From Annona cherimola (lineage: Eukaryota; Streptophyta; Magnoliopsida; Magnoliales; Annonaceae): DNA of 64,000 bases. The position numbers were made by a program, and so were the translations under genes. The stretch covers positions 9,183,501 through 9,247,500 of the forward strand of contig CM059974.1 in the NCBI GenBank assembly GCA_030490835.1, in the 5' to 3' direction. The notes under the pieces are model-generated. The model ran no database searches and was not told the DNA's origin. It saw only the letters and a program-made list of their open reading frames with translations. This document shows, in pieces, positions 10,268 through 21,399 of this stretch (its first letter is position 1; each line of letters starts with the position of its first letter).

Positions 10268-10425
10268 TTTGGAGATAGATCTTCACCTATACTAAAGGAA
10301 GATAAAACTCCCTGACCCACGGCCGGAAAGGAAAATTTTCATACTCCCAATCACGGGAGAGATTTGAAACCCGGGGAACGCCCTCATTTCGTACCAACTG
10401 TTGCTTAGTTGGTCAAAATGATAAA
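10268..10425 (-). mobile_element. Probable tRNA-derived SINE, different family
   Basis: Read on the - strand, the head CCAACTAAGCAACAGTTGGT is followed by ACGAAATGAGGGC and GGTTTCAAATCTCTCC. These are spaced like the A and B boxes of a tRNA-related SINE. A tail region ends in an A-run (CCAAAAAAAG). No convincing target-site duplication was found, so the ends are approximate. Confidence 0.5.
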
Positions 10426-10429
10426 TTAA

Positions 10430-12590
10430 TGATAAATTATATATGTATGTATAAGAGCTCCGATCCAGTAAGGTTGGCCCCATAAGAGCTCCTTTTGAGG
10501 CGAATTAATTTATATATATATATATATATAACTGTCATTCCAGGTATATTCAATCCATACGCCGAGTTTTACAATTTCGTTTAAATGAATGTGTATTTTT
10601 TTAATTCCGTAACTCAGGTACGTTTAGGTATTTTAGCAATTTTATGCCTTAAAAATGTGCTGACTTTTAACATAAAAGATACATATACATTTATAAAAAT
10701 CGTAGAACTTCGTGTATGAATTAGATACGCGTATGATAATAATTTTATAGAAAGGAAAAGAAAACAGGTAAATCTGCCGACCTCACGGGATCTCCTGTGA
10801 GCCTAGCCTTATGAGATCGAGCCCCAACAAAAATTACATGTGGCTCAGAGCCTCAGACGACATTATTAAAAGAAAAAAGAAAAGAAAAGAAAGGAAGCCT
10901 AAAACCACGCATGAGATCATTGCCCAGAAATACGGTGTATCACCAGTATATTATTATTCTCGGTTCGAACAGATATATAAGAAAAAAAGACATTTTATAT
11001 TACATGATTAAAGTCTTGCATCATTAGGGGTGGAAGAGAATGACATTTAATCGCGTCAATTTAAAGGCATGAAATCGAAAATCCAAAGCAATCTGCGTAC
11101 CAATTTTAGATTCACAAGTGATTGCTGGGAGAGAGTTTCTTTCAACCGATCTAAGGTCGACATTGGTGTGACTTGAAACACCGACCGGCCGACAAAATCA
11201 TTTTTTTGTTGGAAAATTAACTCCAATGAAATTTTAAATGTGTTCGTTAGAAATTCCCCAACTATTCAGCAGTGCTTGTTGCATTGTTCGAAGAAGAAGG
11301 TCTGATGTGAATGCTAAGATAATCCAATTAATTAATCCGACAACTTGGATATGTCCCATTGGAAGTGAGCCTATCAGTTGCATAATCTAGTCGAATTTTT
11401 TTTTAAGGTCATAATCTAGTCGAATTTGGATGTATGACTGTGCACCGGATCAGAATGCCCTCAGTTGCGTACACTCTTTTAAAATATGCGGTTGTTGGCT
11501 CATAGATTTATGTTGCTTGAAGCCAGCAGCTCATCAACTAAAAACGAAAAGGAGAAGAAAACAACCTAGCGTGCGTTTGCGTACTTAACAAAAATAAAAT
11601 GAAAAAAAAAAAAAAAACACAACACATCAAACTAACTAGGTACCATGTGATAGGCTAATAATATGATTGGCATAATGGGGAGCTTATAAAATATATATAT
11701 TAAACATATATCAGTAATTGGAATCGGTTTTGAGTATCCATATCTTGTAACTTACATTATCCTAATTGAATATGATAAAAAAATTTATGTCAAAAATACC
11801 ATTGTGTAAAAATAAAAATAGAAATATACTCTATCCATTTCAACTTAATCAGCTATTCTAACCACGGACACCTACTGCGCGCAATTTGCACCCCTCCTTT
11901 GAACCAGCAAGCCTTTGGGTTTTGGACAGTGAAACAAGTAGTCGTGCACGAAACTACAAATACAATACTTATGTTGGGGTGTTTGACACCTGTTGAATGC
12001 TTTCATGACTTCTCCTCCGAAGAAGTTAACTTCAAGAATGGGTCAATTGCATGTGCTTGAAACAGAAGATGTTTCTCTGCAGTCCACCCTACTTACATTC
12101 ATCCACAGCGACCATTTTCGGGACTCTTGTTTTGCGTAAAATCCACGTCACCGCTCACATCGGATGCTGGATGTTGTGCCTTCCACACGCGGGAGTCTGA
12201 ATGTAATGAGTTTGACGATGATCACTTAGGATCCAAGCACTTCTTGGATCAAGAATTCTAGGCTTGAAGCTCTCGCTCTCCCTCCTCTAATGCGTGTTAA
12301 TTAGAATCATCAAAACCTTTGAATTTTGGAAACCGCGGAAGTTTTTCTTTTACAAAAATGAAAAATTTTCAGCATACCCATGACATTTCATCATTATTTC
12401 TTTTATACTCACGATATTTTAAAATTTTCCCTTACACCATAACATTTAACTCCCAATTCCTCAGATGCTCCTACTGTCAGATTTCGTCCACATGTGCACA
12501 TCTATTTTTCTGTAATTCCGAAAATGCCCAAATGGTGCACTAATTCTGCACAAATTACAATCCACATTACATTAGATCCTCTCTTCCTTC
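10430..12590. other. Intergenic DNA without recognised gene
   Basis: AT-rich. It contains a (TA)n run at about 10509-10531 and, near 10766-10840, a short stretch with a B-box-like AGATCGAGCCCC that might be another SINE remnant. There is no supported gene up to the P450 remnant at 12.6 kb. Confidence 0.45.
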
Positions 12591-12599
12591 AGAGTTCAG

Positions 12600-13700
12600 A
12601 GCCTCTTTGCCATCAGATCTCAAGAAGCTTGGTTCTTGGCTTCTTGCTGAGAAGTCTTTTCAGGAATTCAGTAGCAAAGAAAAACATAATTGAGCTCAAG
12701 TCCAGATTCTCTTAGCTGAGCTTTAAATTCGTCATGAGAATGATGGCTCACAAGTGGTATTATAGGGAGAATATCGTGGATTTGGAGGAAGCAAAGAGGT
12801 TCTAGAGGATTGTGAATAGGGGTACAACTTAGTACCGGGTCGGTCTGAACCCGTCCGACTTGACCTGGTTTCAAAACAAAGTTTAGGTTTTATTTTTGAA
12901 ATTTTTTTCAAATTATACCCGGTTTCAACCCAATCTGGAAAAACCTGAAATCAATACCGATTTTGCATTAACCCGGCACCAAAACCCGATCCGGTATTCT
13001 CCCTCATTTATTAAAATAATTATGTTTATTTATGCACTAAGTATTTCAATTATAATTGAGATAAAAGTTATTCCATATAATCATAACCTAATTAAATTAT
13101 AAAATATTTATTCTAAAACCTAAATATTGTATACATTTGTCAATAAAAGTTGAATATATTACATCTAAATTAACTTTATTTATAAATAATTATAAATATA
13201 CTAACTCTTTAAAATTATTGCATATAGACTAATTAATTATGAGATATATCAGTCTCACTTTTATAAAATTTTAGATAGTGATTTTATATAATCTCATTTA
13301 TTTTTCTTACTTTGATTTTTTTTCATAACATTACCTTAATTGTTATATGTAAATTCATTATGTTCATTGTATTTAGAATTATCTTTTAATTAAAAGATTA
13401 ATTTTTATCAAAACTAAAAATATCATAGGACACATAAATATATTCACATGTAAATTATTTATGTATTAATGCAATAATATTTAAAAATTTTGTTATCTTT
13501 ATCGATAATTTCAACTTCGATTAGTTTAAGAGTAACCTGAAACCAAAATCGAAACCAACATCAACTCAGTCCGAACCTAGATTCTCATATTATTGGGTTC
13601 ACATAAATACAATAGACTTAACTCAAATTTAGTATAACTCGACCCGAGTTGCGTATCTAATTGTGAACGAGACAACCGAAGTGACGGGGCATAAATAGCT
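12600..13700 (+). pseudogene. CYP81-like cytochrome P450 fragment, split by a hAT-like element
   Basis: The frame running to 12816 reads IELKSRFS-stop-LSFKFVMRMMAHK, then WYYRENIVDLEEAKRF. It matches the region before helix E of plant CYP81-type P450s (compare the family pattern ELxSRxxELxFNxxMRMxAGKRYYGE...EEAKRFREIV). Upstream, LLRSLFRNS also fits. Stops lie inside KSRFS*LSF and KRF*RIV. A hAT-like element inserted within the RIV codons; after it, the frame resumes as RIVNETTEVTG at 13660 before a stop. Only about 80 codons of a roughly 500-aa enzyme remain, with no haem-binding region. This is a dead remnant, assigned from the remembered family pattern and not from a search. Confidence 0.72.
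12817..13659. mobile_element. Non-autonomous hAT-like element with perfect 8-bp target duplication
   Basis: An 843-bp insertion with ends TAGGGGTACAACTTAGTACC (left) and CGACCCGAGTTGCGTATCTA (right; the complement begins TAGATACGCAACTCGG). It is flanked by perfect ATTGTGAA duplications at 12809-12816 and 13660-13667. GGGTCGG/CCCGA-type motifs lie just inside each end, with an AT-rich middle and no transposase. It shares ends with the element at 19652-21350. Confidence 0.87.
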
Positions 13701-14170
13701 ATAAATAATGGATTTTAAAAATGACAAAATATTGATGAGACGCCATCAATGGTCTGTTTGGGAATAAGGTATATTTGGGAACAGGCGATTGGTGGAATGT
13801 GATAAATTTTGAAAATGAGAACTCAACGTGTGGTGGATATAATATCTGCCAGAAATTTAACAGAATGTATAAATAATACTGGGCAAAAGTAATTTATGCC
13901 AAATTATAATAAGATGTTCGTGAAAAATGCGCACAGACAATCCATTTGGCCGTTTCCAAACGGAAAAGGTAAAAAAGTACTAATTTTTATTTACTTTTTT
14001 ATATTATTTAAAATTTTAACTACTTAATTATTATTCTTTATTAATATTGGATTTACAATTTAAATATTTTTTACATTTTTATTTTAAACTTTATTCTCCT
14101 TATTCGTAATCATTACATCTATCATTTGTTTTTTTTTTTACTTTTTTCTTTTAATTTTTCTGCCTCAATG

Positions 14171-14376
14171 CACGAATAAGATAGGGCGTGGCAGAACTGA
14201 CTGAATGCACATGGGTGTCAGTACATTCAGTCTCACTGCCGCCCGGGTGTGTTACCTTTTTTTAGTTTTTTTTCACGAGTAAGATAGGGTGCGGCAGAAC
14301 TGACTGAATGCACATGGGTGTCAGTACATTCAGTCTCACTGCCCCCCGGGTGTGTTACCTTTTTTTTTTAGTTTTT
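14171..14376. repeat. 103-bp tandem duplication containing a hairpin
   Basis: Two copies (14171-14273 and 14274-14376) differ at a few sites. Each contains a 9-bp stem hairpin GACTGAATG...CATTCAGTC around CACATGGGTGTCAGTA, and ends in CCCGGGTGTGTTACC plus a T-run. The GC patch resembles the ends of M1 MITEs, so this may be a duplicated MITE terminus. Confidence 0.88.
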
Positions 14377-14489
14377 TTATTTTTAAAATTTTGTATACAA
14401 GTGTTAATTTAGATGTATTTAACATATATATTAATTTAGAAATTGATTTTATGTACCTGGCAGGCTGGCACTTAGCTTCGGTGTACCTT

Positions 14490-14830
14490 GGTGTAAATAC
14501 ACATTTTATATGTATATATTTTTGAAACTTTTTTACATAATTATTAATTTAAGTATATTTAATATGTGTATCAAATTTTTACCTCAAATTTTATATATTT
14601 ATTTTGAATTTTTGAAAAACAGTGGTTTTTTAGAAAATATATTTAAAAATTGTATATACTAAAAATGTCGTTGATTTTTAAAAATATCTAAAAATAGTAA
14701 AAATTGATACACATATTAAATACACCTGAATTAACAGTTATGTAAAAAAAAAAAATTTAAAATAATATTAAAAAATAGGTATCGGCACCCAGGTGCATCG
14801 AAACTAAGTGCACTTGAGTGTATATGATCA
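14490..14830. mobile_element. AT-rich fold-back MITE, family M1
   Basis: The arms at about 14515-14590 and 14690-14745 are inverted copies (AATATGTGTATCAAATTTTT against AAAATTGATACACATATTAA). The right end reads GGCACCCAGGTGCATCG, then GTGCACTTGAGTG, then GATCAAAATCC, an eroded version of the family terminus GATCGGAATCC. A separate half-arm of the same family lies at about 14385-14440. Confidence 0.6.
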
Positions 14831-15041
14831 AAATCCGATTAATTTTTAGGATTTTTGGATAATTTTAATTTTTTATTTTTTATTTTTTAAAGTTACTAGT
14901 ATTTCGTATGTATAAAAAAATTTCAAAATAATTAAAAAATAGATTTTTGCACTGGTAAGGGCTATCATTCAGGATTAGAATGGATCGGTAATTGCATCTA
15001 GAAGCTGAAATTATTTGGTACTCCCAAACCCTATCGTACAT

Positions 15042-15355
15042 GAGGCAAAAGCTGTTCTACTACAGGTGAAGTGGCCGGCGGAATCGAGAGTTAGGAACGT
15101 GGAGTTTGAAGCAGATTCATTGGTGGTTATCAACTGGCTCTCGAATGGGTTGGAAATTCGATCGAATTATGGTTTGTTGATTGAATAAGGCTGGTTGGAT
15201 TAGTCTAGTAAATCAGATTCTGCATATATTAAAGGGGATGAGAAGAGAATTAGGTGACCCGTCATGTTGCTGAGATGGCGATGGAGTCCAACAGTGGGGG
15301 GAGGACATGGAGGGATCAACTTCCAAGTTGCATTCAGCCCCTAGCGTGTAAAGAC
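15042..15355 (+). pseudogene. RNase H-like (RVT_3 type) fragment
   Basis: From 15042 the frame reads EAKAVLLQVKW, then VEFEADSLVVINWLSNG, then YGLLIE followed by stops. After a frame change the sequence continues as RHVAEMAMESNSG and WRDQLPSCIQPL. This order matches the plant RNase H-like domain found in LINE retrotransposons and in their domesticated relatives: the catalytic Glu of EAK-A, the catalytic Asp of ADS, a VAHxxA-like helix, and a terminal W...PPSCI motif. Stops and a frameshift show it is inactive. No reverse transcriptase is present nearby. Confidence 0.72.
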
Positions 15356-15599
15356 AACTGGTTTATTTTGTGTTTGTTTTGGGGCTGGTTTCCTTTCATT
15401 TATTTCGATGATGCAGAAGAAGGTGAAAGTGAAGGGGGGTGTGGGAACTAAAAAATTTGTACTTCCCGTTACTTATTATTATTATTATTATTTATAAAAA
15501 AGTAGGTCTTCTCCTAAGTTGTCGGCGTTGCATATGATCAGACCTATTTTCCTTGTTATCGCATAAGGTGATTTTGGTTGAGTCCTGTTAGACCTGCTC

Positions 15600-15880
15600 C
15601 CTTGCATTCGTCTTCAAATTTTATTTTTTAATTTTTTTAGAATCTTTTCTATAAAATGTTAATACGTGTATATTTAACTTGTCCACTAAGTTTTATCATT
15701 TCTGAAAATGTATATATTTTTATTTTTAAAAAATAGTAACTAAAACCTTCATATTTTTAAAAATCAAAAGTATACACATCTTAAAATGATAAAACTTAAT
15801 TTACATATTAAATGCACATAAATTAATGATTTTATTCAAAAATAATGCATTTAAATTTTATTGCATACGGATGCACAAAA
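15600..15880. mobile_element. AT-rich fold-back MITE, M1-related
   Basis: The arms at about 15660-15740 (TATTTAACTTGTCCACTAAG) and 15770-15830 are complementary, and short GC patches (CTTGCATTCG, TGCATACGGATGCA) lie at the edges. Non-coding; the ends are approximate. Confidence 0.5.
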
Positions 15881-16189
15881 AAAAATTTATATTTTATTTT
15901 ATCTACGGCAATTGAGCAACGAATCGAAACAATAAACGCTTGCCTTTGAAACGTGGGATTGTTGATTAACCCCACCTTTCAGCACAAAGTTAATGGATTG
16001 TGATGACCCAAATTTGCAAGTCAGTGATGTCAGACGTGTAAGCACTCCATTCCCATGCGCATGTGCTGGTTAGATAACTATCCAACTCACGCAACAGCTG
16101 GATGCACGACAATTTATTCCTATCTATTTGTTCTATTTTAAAAGACTTTTCTTCACTCCATTCTCCCCACAAAACATGTCTCGCTAAGT

Positions 16190-16365
16190 TTGAAAGACTA
16201 AAATGCTATTAACTTTAAAAAATAAAAAAAAAATCTAAAATCATCAAAAATGTTAAAAGTTGATACACATGTTAATACATTTTGATTGATAGTTGTGTAA
16301 ACAAAAAAAAATATTTATTTGCACTTGGGTGCATCAAAGTTAAGCGCACCCAGTTACACAATTTA
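16190..16365. mobile_element. Truncated M1 MITE (right half)
   Basis: It contains only the right arm (AAAGTTGATACACATGTTAA) and the GC-rich right end TTGCACTTGGGTGCATC...GCGCACCC. The left arm is absent. Confidence 0.5.
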
Positions 16366-16959
16366 ATATTCCAAAGGGCGAATGAGTGAAGATGTTTTCA
16401 AATTTACAATAAAATCCACACTAGAATACTAGATAGATTTTTCAATTTTATAATAAAATCAATACAAGATGGATTCGTGCGAGGAAAGTAATAGTGTGTG
16501 TATTTCTAACAAGCACGTATAAGTGGTTCGATGTAACCCATTTAAGTTTTAAGATTTTGATACTTGATAAAAAATTTAATCTATTAATTATATTTAATAT
16601 CATTTGTTAGTTAGGAGATTAAGTTTTATCCAAATCAAATATGTGCACAACAGCACCAGCGGCATTTACTCAAAATATGTACATTCATATGCAATTTATG
16701 AAAAATATTTAAATTCATTCATATATGTGTTAAAATGTAATATACTTTATAAAATTATTTATCCACTAATGATATTTTACACGTTTATAGTTAGTCTCAT
16801 GTACAATGATACTAAATAAATAAAAGAGTTTTCATGATAATATAGATGATGCTAAATATAATAAATAAAGTGAATTTTTCATAAACAATAAAGATACTAA
16901 AAAAGGATAAATTATATAAAAGAAGAATTTCACGTAGGAGTCCAATTATATACATCATA

Positions 16960-17300
16960 ATATATTTCGAGCTAAAATACAACATTCATTTATTTTGATA
17001 ATAGTTATATATTTTTTCTTCATAAACGTGTTTTTTATGTATATTTAATCTATAAACTAAGTTTTGACTATTCGCTTTTATAATACTTTTACATATTTTT
17101 TTAAATTTTCAAAAATTTAATTTTTTAAAAAGTGAAAATGAATTTAATGCCCCTTCAATTATTTTTTAAAAATTTAAAAATAAATATGTAAAAGTATTAT
17201 AATGACACACTCGGAATATGGATTAAATATAATTAGGAAAACATATTTATGAATAAAAGATAAAATAAAATAAATATTGTATTTTAGCTTAAAATACATA
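16960..17300. mobile_element. Fold-back element, unclassified
   Basis: The outer sequence GAGCTAAAATACAACATTCA (left) is complementary to the right end, where ATATTGTATTTTAGCTT occurs. Inner arms (ATAATACTTTTACATATTTT against AATATGTAAAAGTATTATAA) complete a roughly 340-bp palindrome. No transposase is present. It abuts the SINE that follows. Confidence 0.6.
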
Positions 17301-17325
17301 TTGGTGTGTATAATGACACTTCTTT

Positions 17326-17614
17326 TTTTTTATTGGTATATAATTACATGTATCTCAACACATATTATACTCAAGATTTTGAGACATTCTTACAAATCTG
17401 GGGAGACACATAACATCCCAAAGAAATCTGGAGACAGCTCCATGAAAGAATTTGAAAGACACAGCTTCCAACAGCCACCCGGGAGACAACATGCTCCCAC
17501 ACCTTTTCCACCCGGGAGACAACCAGCTCCCACACCTATTTATTTGGGACCGAAATTCCGAATGGGATTCGATCCCGCACCAACCGCGGAAAACCATTCC
17601 ACGCCTCGGTTGGT
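17326..17614 (-). mobile_element. tRNA-derived SINE, copy 2, with 15-bp target-site duplication
   Basis: This is the same family as the element at 1127-1404, inverted. Perfect TAATGACACTTCTTT duplications lie at 17311-17325 and 17615-17629. On the - strand it begins AACCAACCGAG, carries a B box GATCGAATCCC, and ends TATACCAATA plus an A-run. An internal duplication of about 33 bp (each unit with CACCCGGGAGACAAC on the + strand, about 17478-17540) lengthens its body compared with copy 1. Confidence 0.87.
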
Positions 17615-18059
17615 TAATGACACTTCTTTCATATAAGCATTTTTGGTATTTTTAATATTTTGTATCTACCTTGCTTATCTATACAGCTTATTTCAAACCT
17701 TACAAAATTCTTGTATCGAATTTAGGATGAGAATATAATTATGTATATTGGATATTAGCAAAGTTGTATTGAAAATCGGTAAAAAAAATTTGAAATTTGA
17801 AAAAATTGTTTTGAAAATTGAGAAATTATCTTGGGAATGCGATATGAACCCGTCTGCCCATCATCATATGCGCCAGTGACGTGCCTGCCGGCTCGCGTGA
17901 GGGCAGTTGCGCTTATAAAATATTTTGACGCAAGTTTAGAACGCATGCGTTTTTGTTCTATTATTGATATTTTTATCACCTTTGGACAGATCTTGGAACC
18001 ATAGAGCTTCTATGAAAGTCGTATTTATGCACTCTTTCTCTCAAAACACTGTTTATTTT

Positions 18060-18835
18060 ATTGGAATTTAATTATATATATCATGATACATCATGTATTT
18101 ATTTTATTTTTATTTTTCTTCATAAACACATCTGATCAAGTGTATTTACTCTATACACTAAGTTTTGCTATTTTACAATATTTTCACATATCCATTTTTA
18201 ATGTTTAAAATAGATTTTTGCAAGTATACTTATAAAGTTTGACCAATATTACATTTATGCCTTTATATTTATCAAAATTGCAAATGTATTCACAAAATTT
18301 GTATAAAATTGCAACAGCATCCTTTCTACTAAGACTTCATTAGACTTTTCTACAAAATAATGATAATGCACTTTAAACCAAGTAATAATCGAAAATATTG
18401 TAAGGAATATTTATTATTTTATTATTATATATTATTTTAGTTTTTTTACAAATATACTTATAATATTTCAAAAAATTACAAATGTATCATTTGACTTAAG
18501 TAACATTAATGTCATTTCACATAAAATTCTAATGGTGTCTTAATATAATAAACACACTTGTAATTTTATACAAAATTTATAGGTATATTTGCAATTCGAA
18601 AAACTTAAGGACACAAATGCACTATTAGTCAACCTTATTCATGGACACTTAAGTCATTTTTGTCCTTTAAAAAAGTTGATTTTTAAAAAATAAAAACTAA
18701 ATACGTAAATTTATTATAAAATGACAAAACTTGACATATGGATTGAATGCATTTAGAAAAAAAACTTTCTTATAAAGAAAAAATAAAAAATAAAACTAAT
18801 TATAAAAATATATTTTCTTAAATACAACATCATGT
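18060..18835. mobile_element. Fold-back element carrying a second fold-back element
   Basis: The outer arms (about 18060-18200 and 18665-18835) are related to the palindrome at 16960-17300: ACACTAAGTTTTGCTATTTT pairs with AAAATGACAAAACTTGACAT. Between them, 18228-18645 is an independent element with inverted ends of about 80 bp; AAATTTGTATAAAATTGCAA pairs with TTGTAATTTTATACAAAATT. I read this as one MITE nested in another. The ends are approximate. Confidence 0.6.
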
Positions 18836-18916
18836 AGATAATAAGACTCCTATTTTACCGACATTAGCAATCATTTATATATAGCATTAATACAAGTAAA
18901 CAAGATTTTGACATAA

Positions 18917-19190
18917 AAGGTGTGTTTGATTTTAAATAAAAAAATTTCAATTTAAAATTTTTTACTTTTTACAACTAATCAATGTTTTAATTATTTATTT
19001 ACATTTTTCGTATACAAATTGCTATACTTTTTAATCATTTCTGCACAATTATTCATACGATTAACTTATTTGTTTTAACTTTATTTTATTTATTTCTCAT
19101 CACGACAACTATCAAATCATATTATTTTCTTTCATTTTAACCACTTTTGTACTAAAAAATTTTCATTTAAAAATTTTACCATTTCTCACG
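18917..19190 (-). mobile_element. MITE, family M2
   Basis: An inverted copy of the window's commonest MITE. It starts GGTGTGTTTGATT, contains the complement of the core (family form AAAATTAAAATAGATAGGTT) as TTTTAACTTTATTTTATTTA, and ends CATTTAAAAATTTTACC. Non-coding. Confidence 0.6.
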
Positions 19191-19651
19191 CAGACTCAGA
19201 AAGCAACACCTTGATCGCGGCGATGAACTGTGTAAACAACGCGCAGCCGATTTCCCACTCGGGCCAAGCCGCCCACACCATAGCCCGGCGTGCACGCCGG
19301 CGGGTCGCATTCCAGACACAATCGTCTCGAGGACATTATTCGAAGACGAAGATCATTTTTGGGCCCACGTGTTCGTAATGCTACGAGCGTGCCGAGGAAC
19401 TACACGCAAATAAACTGTAAATCCGTTGAAAACCAAATATCTTGGGAACAAATACAGTTTGGTATCCTCTGGGAAATTTGCACTGTAAACACTTTAACTT
19501 TACTCATTAGCATTTTAGACCATAAAATTTAAGTATTAACTTATTAAACCCTACGAAAGTTTCAACTTTTGCATTACAAACCCTGATCCTTACAGCAGCA
19601 AAAAAAAAACACGGTTAACCCAAGTAAAAAGTCAAAAATACCCATCGGTCC

Positions 19652-21350
19652 TAGGGTGCAACTCGGTACTGGGTCGGTCCGAACCCGCCCGACCCGACCA
19701 GGTAGGGGTGGGAATTGGTGCGGGTCGACTCGTGACCCGTTATTGACCCGACCCGTTTTGGCCGAGCAAAACCAATATATTTTTGACCCGATATAAGAAT
19801 GAGTCAGAAATTTTGACCCGAATTCAACAAAATTGGGTTGGGGTGGGTCAACCATGTCCTGACCCGAAGAGTCTGACCCGCCCCGCATATATAAATTTAT
19901 TAAAAATTATAAGACTATATTGAAATATTATTATTATTTTCTTTCAAATTTCTCAGTTTTTTATAATCAACTCTATCAACAATAGAAGAATCAATTTATT
20001 CAAAATGCAATATAAGAATCAATAAAAAATTTGTACGATATAACCCTCATGTGTAATTGTATATTAACCTATTTTAATAAATGTATACTATATTTTCAAA
20101 TGTTTTGTTTTCTTAATTATGTGTTTTTTAATAATTAGTGAAATATTGAAACATATAATATTTAAATTTAGTATAAATGTATACTTATGTTTGATAGATA
20201 TATAAATTTTGAAAATTATCTTATTTGATCCGTATTTTTTACCTGACCCGCTATCCCGAAACCGGTCCGATATCGACCCCAATTTTGTCCCTAGACCTGG
20301 TAGAAAAAAGTAATGGTCAAATCGATCTTGTCCCGACCCGGTATAAAATAAGGGCCAAATAAGATTTTTGAAAAGTAGGGTCAGGGTTGGACAAACCCTG
20401 ACCCATCCCGACCCGCCCCGATTCCCACCCCTACGACAAGGTATCAAAACCAAAAATGGGTTTTATATTTTAGCTTTTTCTCAGTAGACCTTGTTTCAAC
20501 CCGACCCGTAGAAACCCGAAACCAAAACTGGGTTTGCACCAACTCGGTACCAAAACCCGACCCGGTCCAAACCCGACGTAATTTATATGATTTTTTAATA
20601 AACTATACATGCTTTTTAGTTTTTTTGGAAACTTTAGAAACATGAACTCATTTGAATTTTGAATTTATTTAAAAGTGGATGTAAAATTATTTAAGCTTGA
20701 GATTTGTTTATATTATCATTTTAAATTCGAATTGCACTTCAATTAAATTGGAATGTTGAACAATTATTCTTAGTGTATTTAGATTTAGTTACTTTGAATA
20801 ACTGTTATGTGGATTATGTTTGAATTTGAGTTGACATAATAAATCTATTTCATATCATACTTTCTGTTAGTATGAGAAATCTGTTAGTTTGAATTTCAGA
20901 TTGTAGTATAAATTTGATTCATATTTTAAGTTTATTGGTATGACAAGTGATCAATTTCTATTTTAGTAATTTGTATGATAAATATTCAGTTTAAATTTAA
21001 TTTTAATAATTTGTATGATAATGTTTAGTTTCAACTAAAATAGTTGGTATGATATATTCATTTTCTATTTGCTACACTTGAGTCATTTCCATTAGCTATT
21101 AAATAGAAGTGACCAACTAGTCATAAAACTAACTAATTTATCATTTATTTGTGTCTATAGAGTGCTGAAAAATTGCTTGCAGAGTTCATTCAAAGAATAT
21201 TGCAGAATTCAGCATAATGTTGCAGAATTCTTTGAAAGGATGTTGCAGAATTCAGCGTGATGTTTGACTTCATTGGTCCGAACCTGGATTAAATTCTTAG
21301 AGTTTAAGTTTACTTCAACCCGGTATAACCCGACCCGAGTTGCACCCCTA
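19652..21350. mobile_element. hAT-like element (outer), 8-bp target duplication with one mismatch
   Basis: A 1,699-bp insertion with ends TAGGGTGCAACTCGGTACTG and ACCCGAGTTGCACCCCTA, flanked by ATCGGTCC (19644-19651) and ATCCGTCC (21351-21358). It is close in its ends to the element at 12817-13659. It has no transposase. The interior carries repeated TTTGTATGATA and TTGCAGAATTC motifs. It is interrupted by a second hAT-like element at 19703-20433. Confidence 0.83.
19703..20433. mobile_element. hAT-like element nested in another hAT-like element
   Basis: The ends TAGGGGTGGGAATTGGTGCG and CGCCCCGATTCCCACCCCTA enclose 731 bp. The flanks CGACCAGG (19695-19702) and CGACAAGG (20434-20441) match at 7 of 8 bases. 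Removing it rejoins GACCAGG to TATCAAAACC, which matches the uninterrupted relative at 12.85 kb. Subterminal GACCCG repeats are abundant. There is no transposase. Confidence 0.83.
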
Positions 21351-21399
21351 ATCCGTCCTTCCCCTGCCCATGAACCCATTTATGCGTTTCAATACCACT

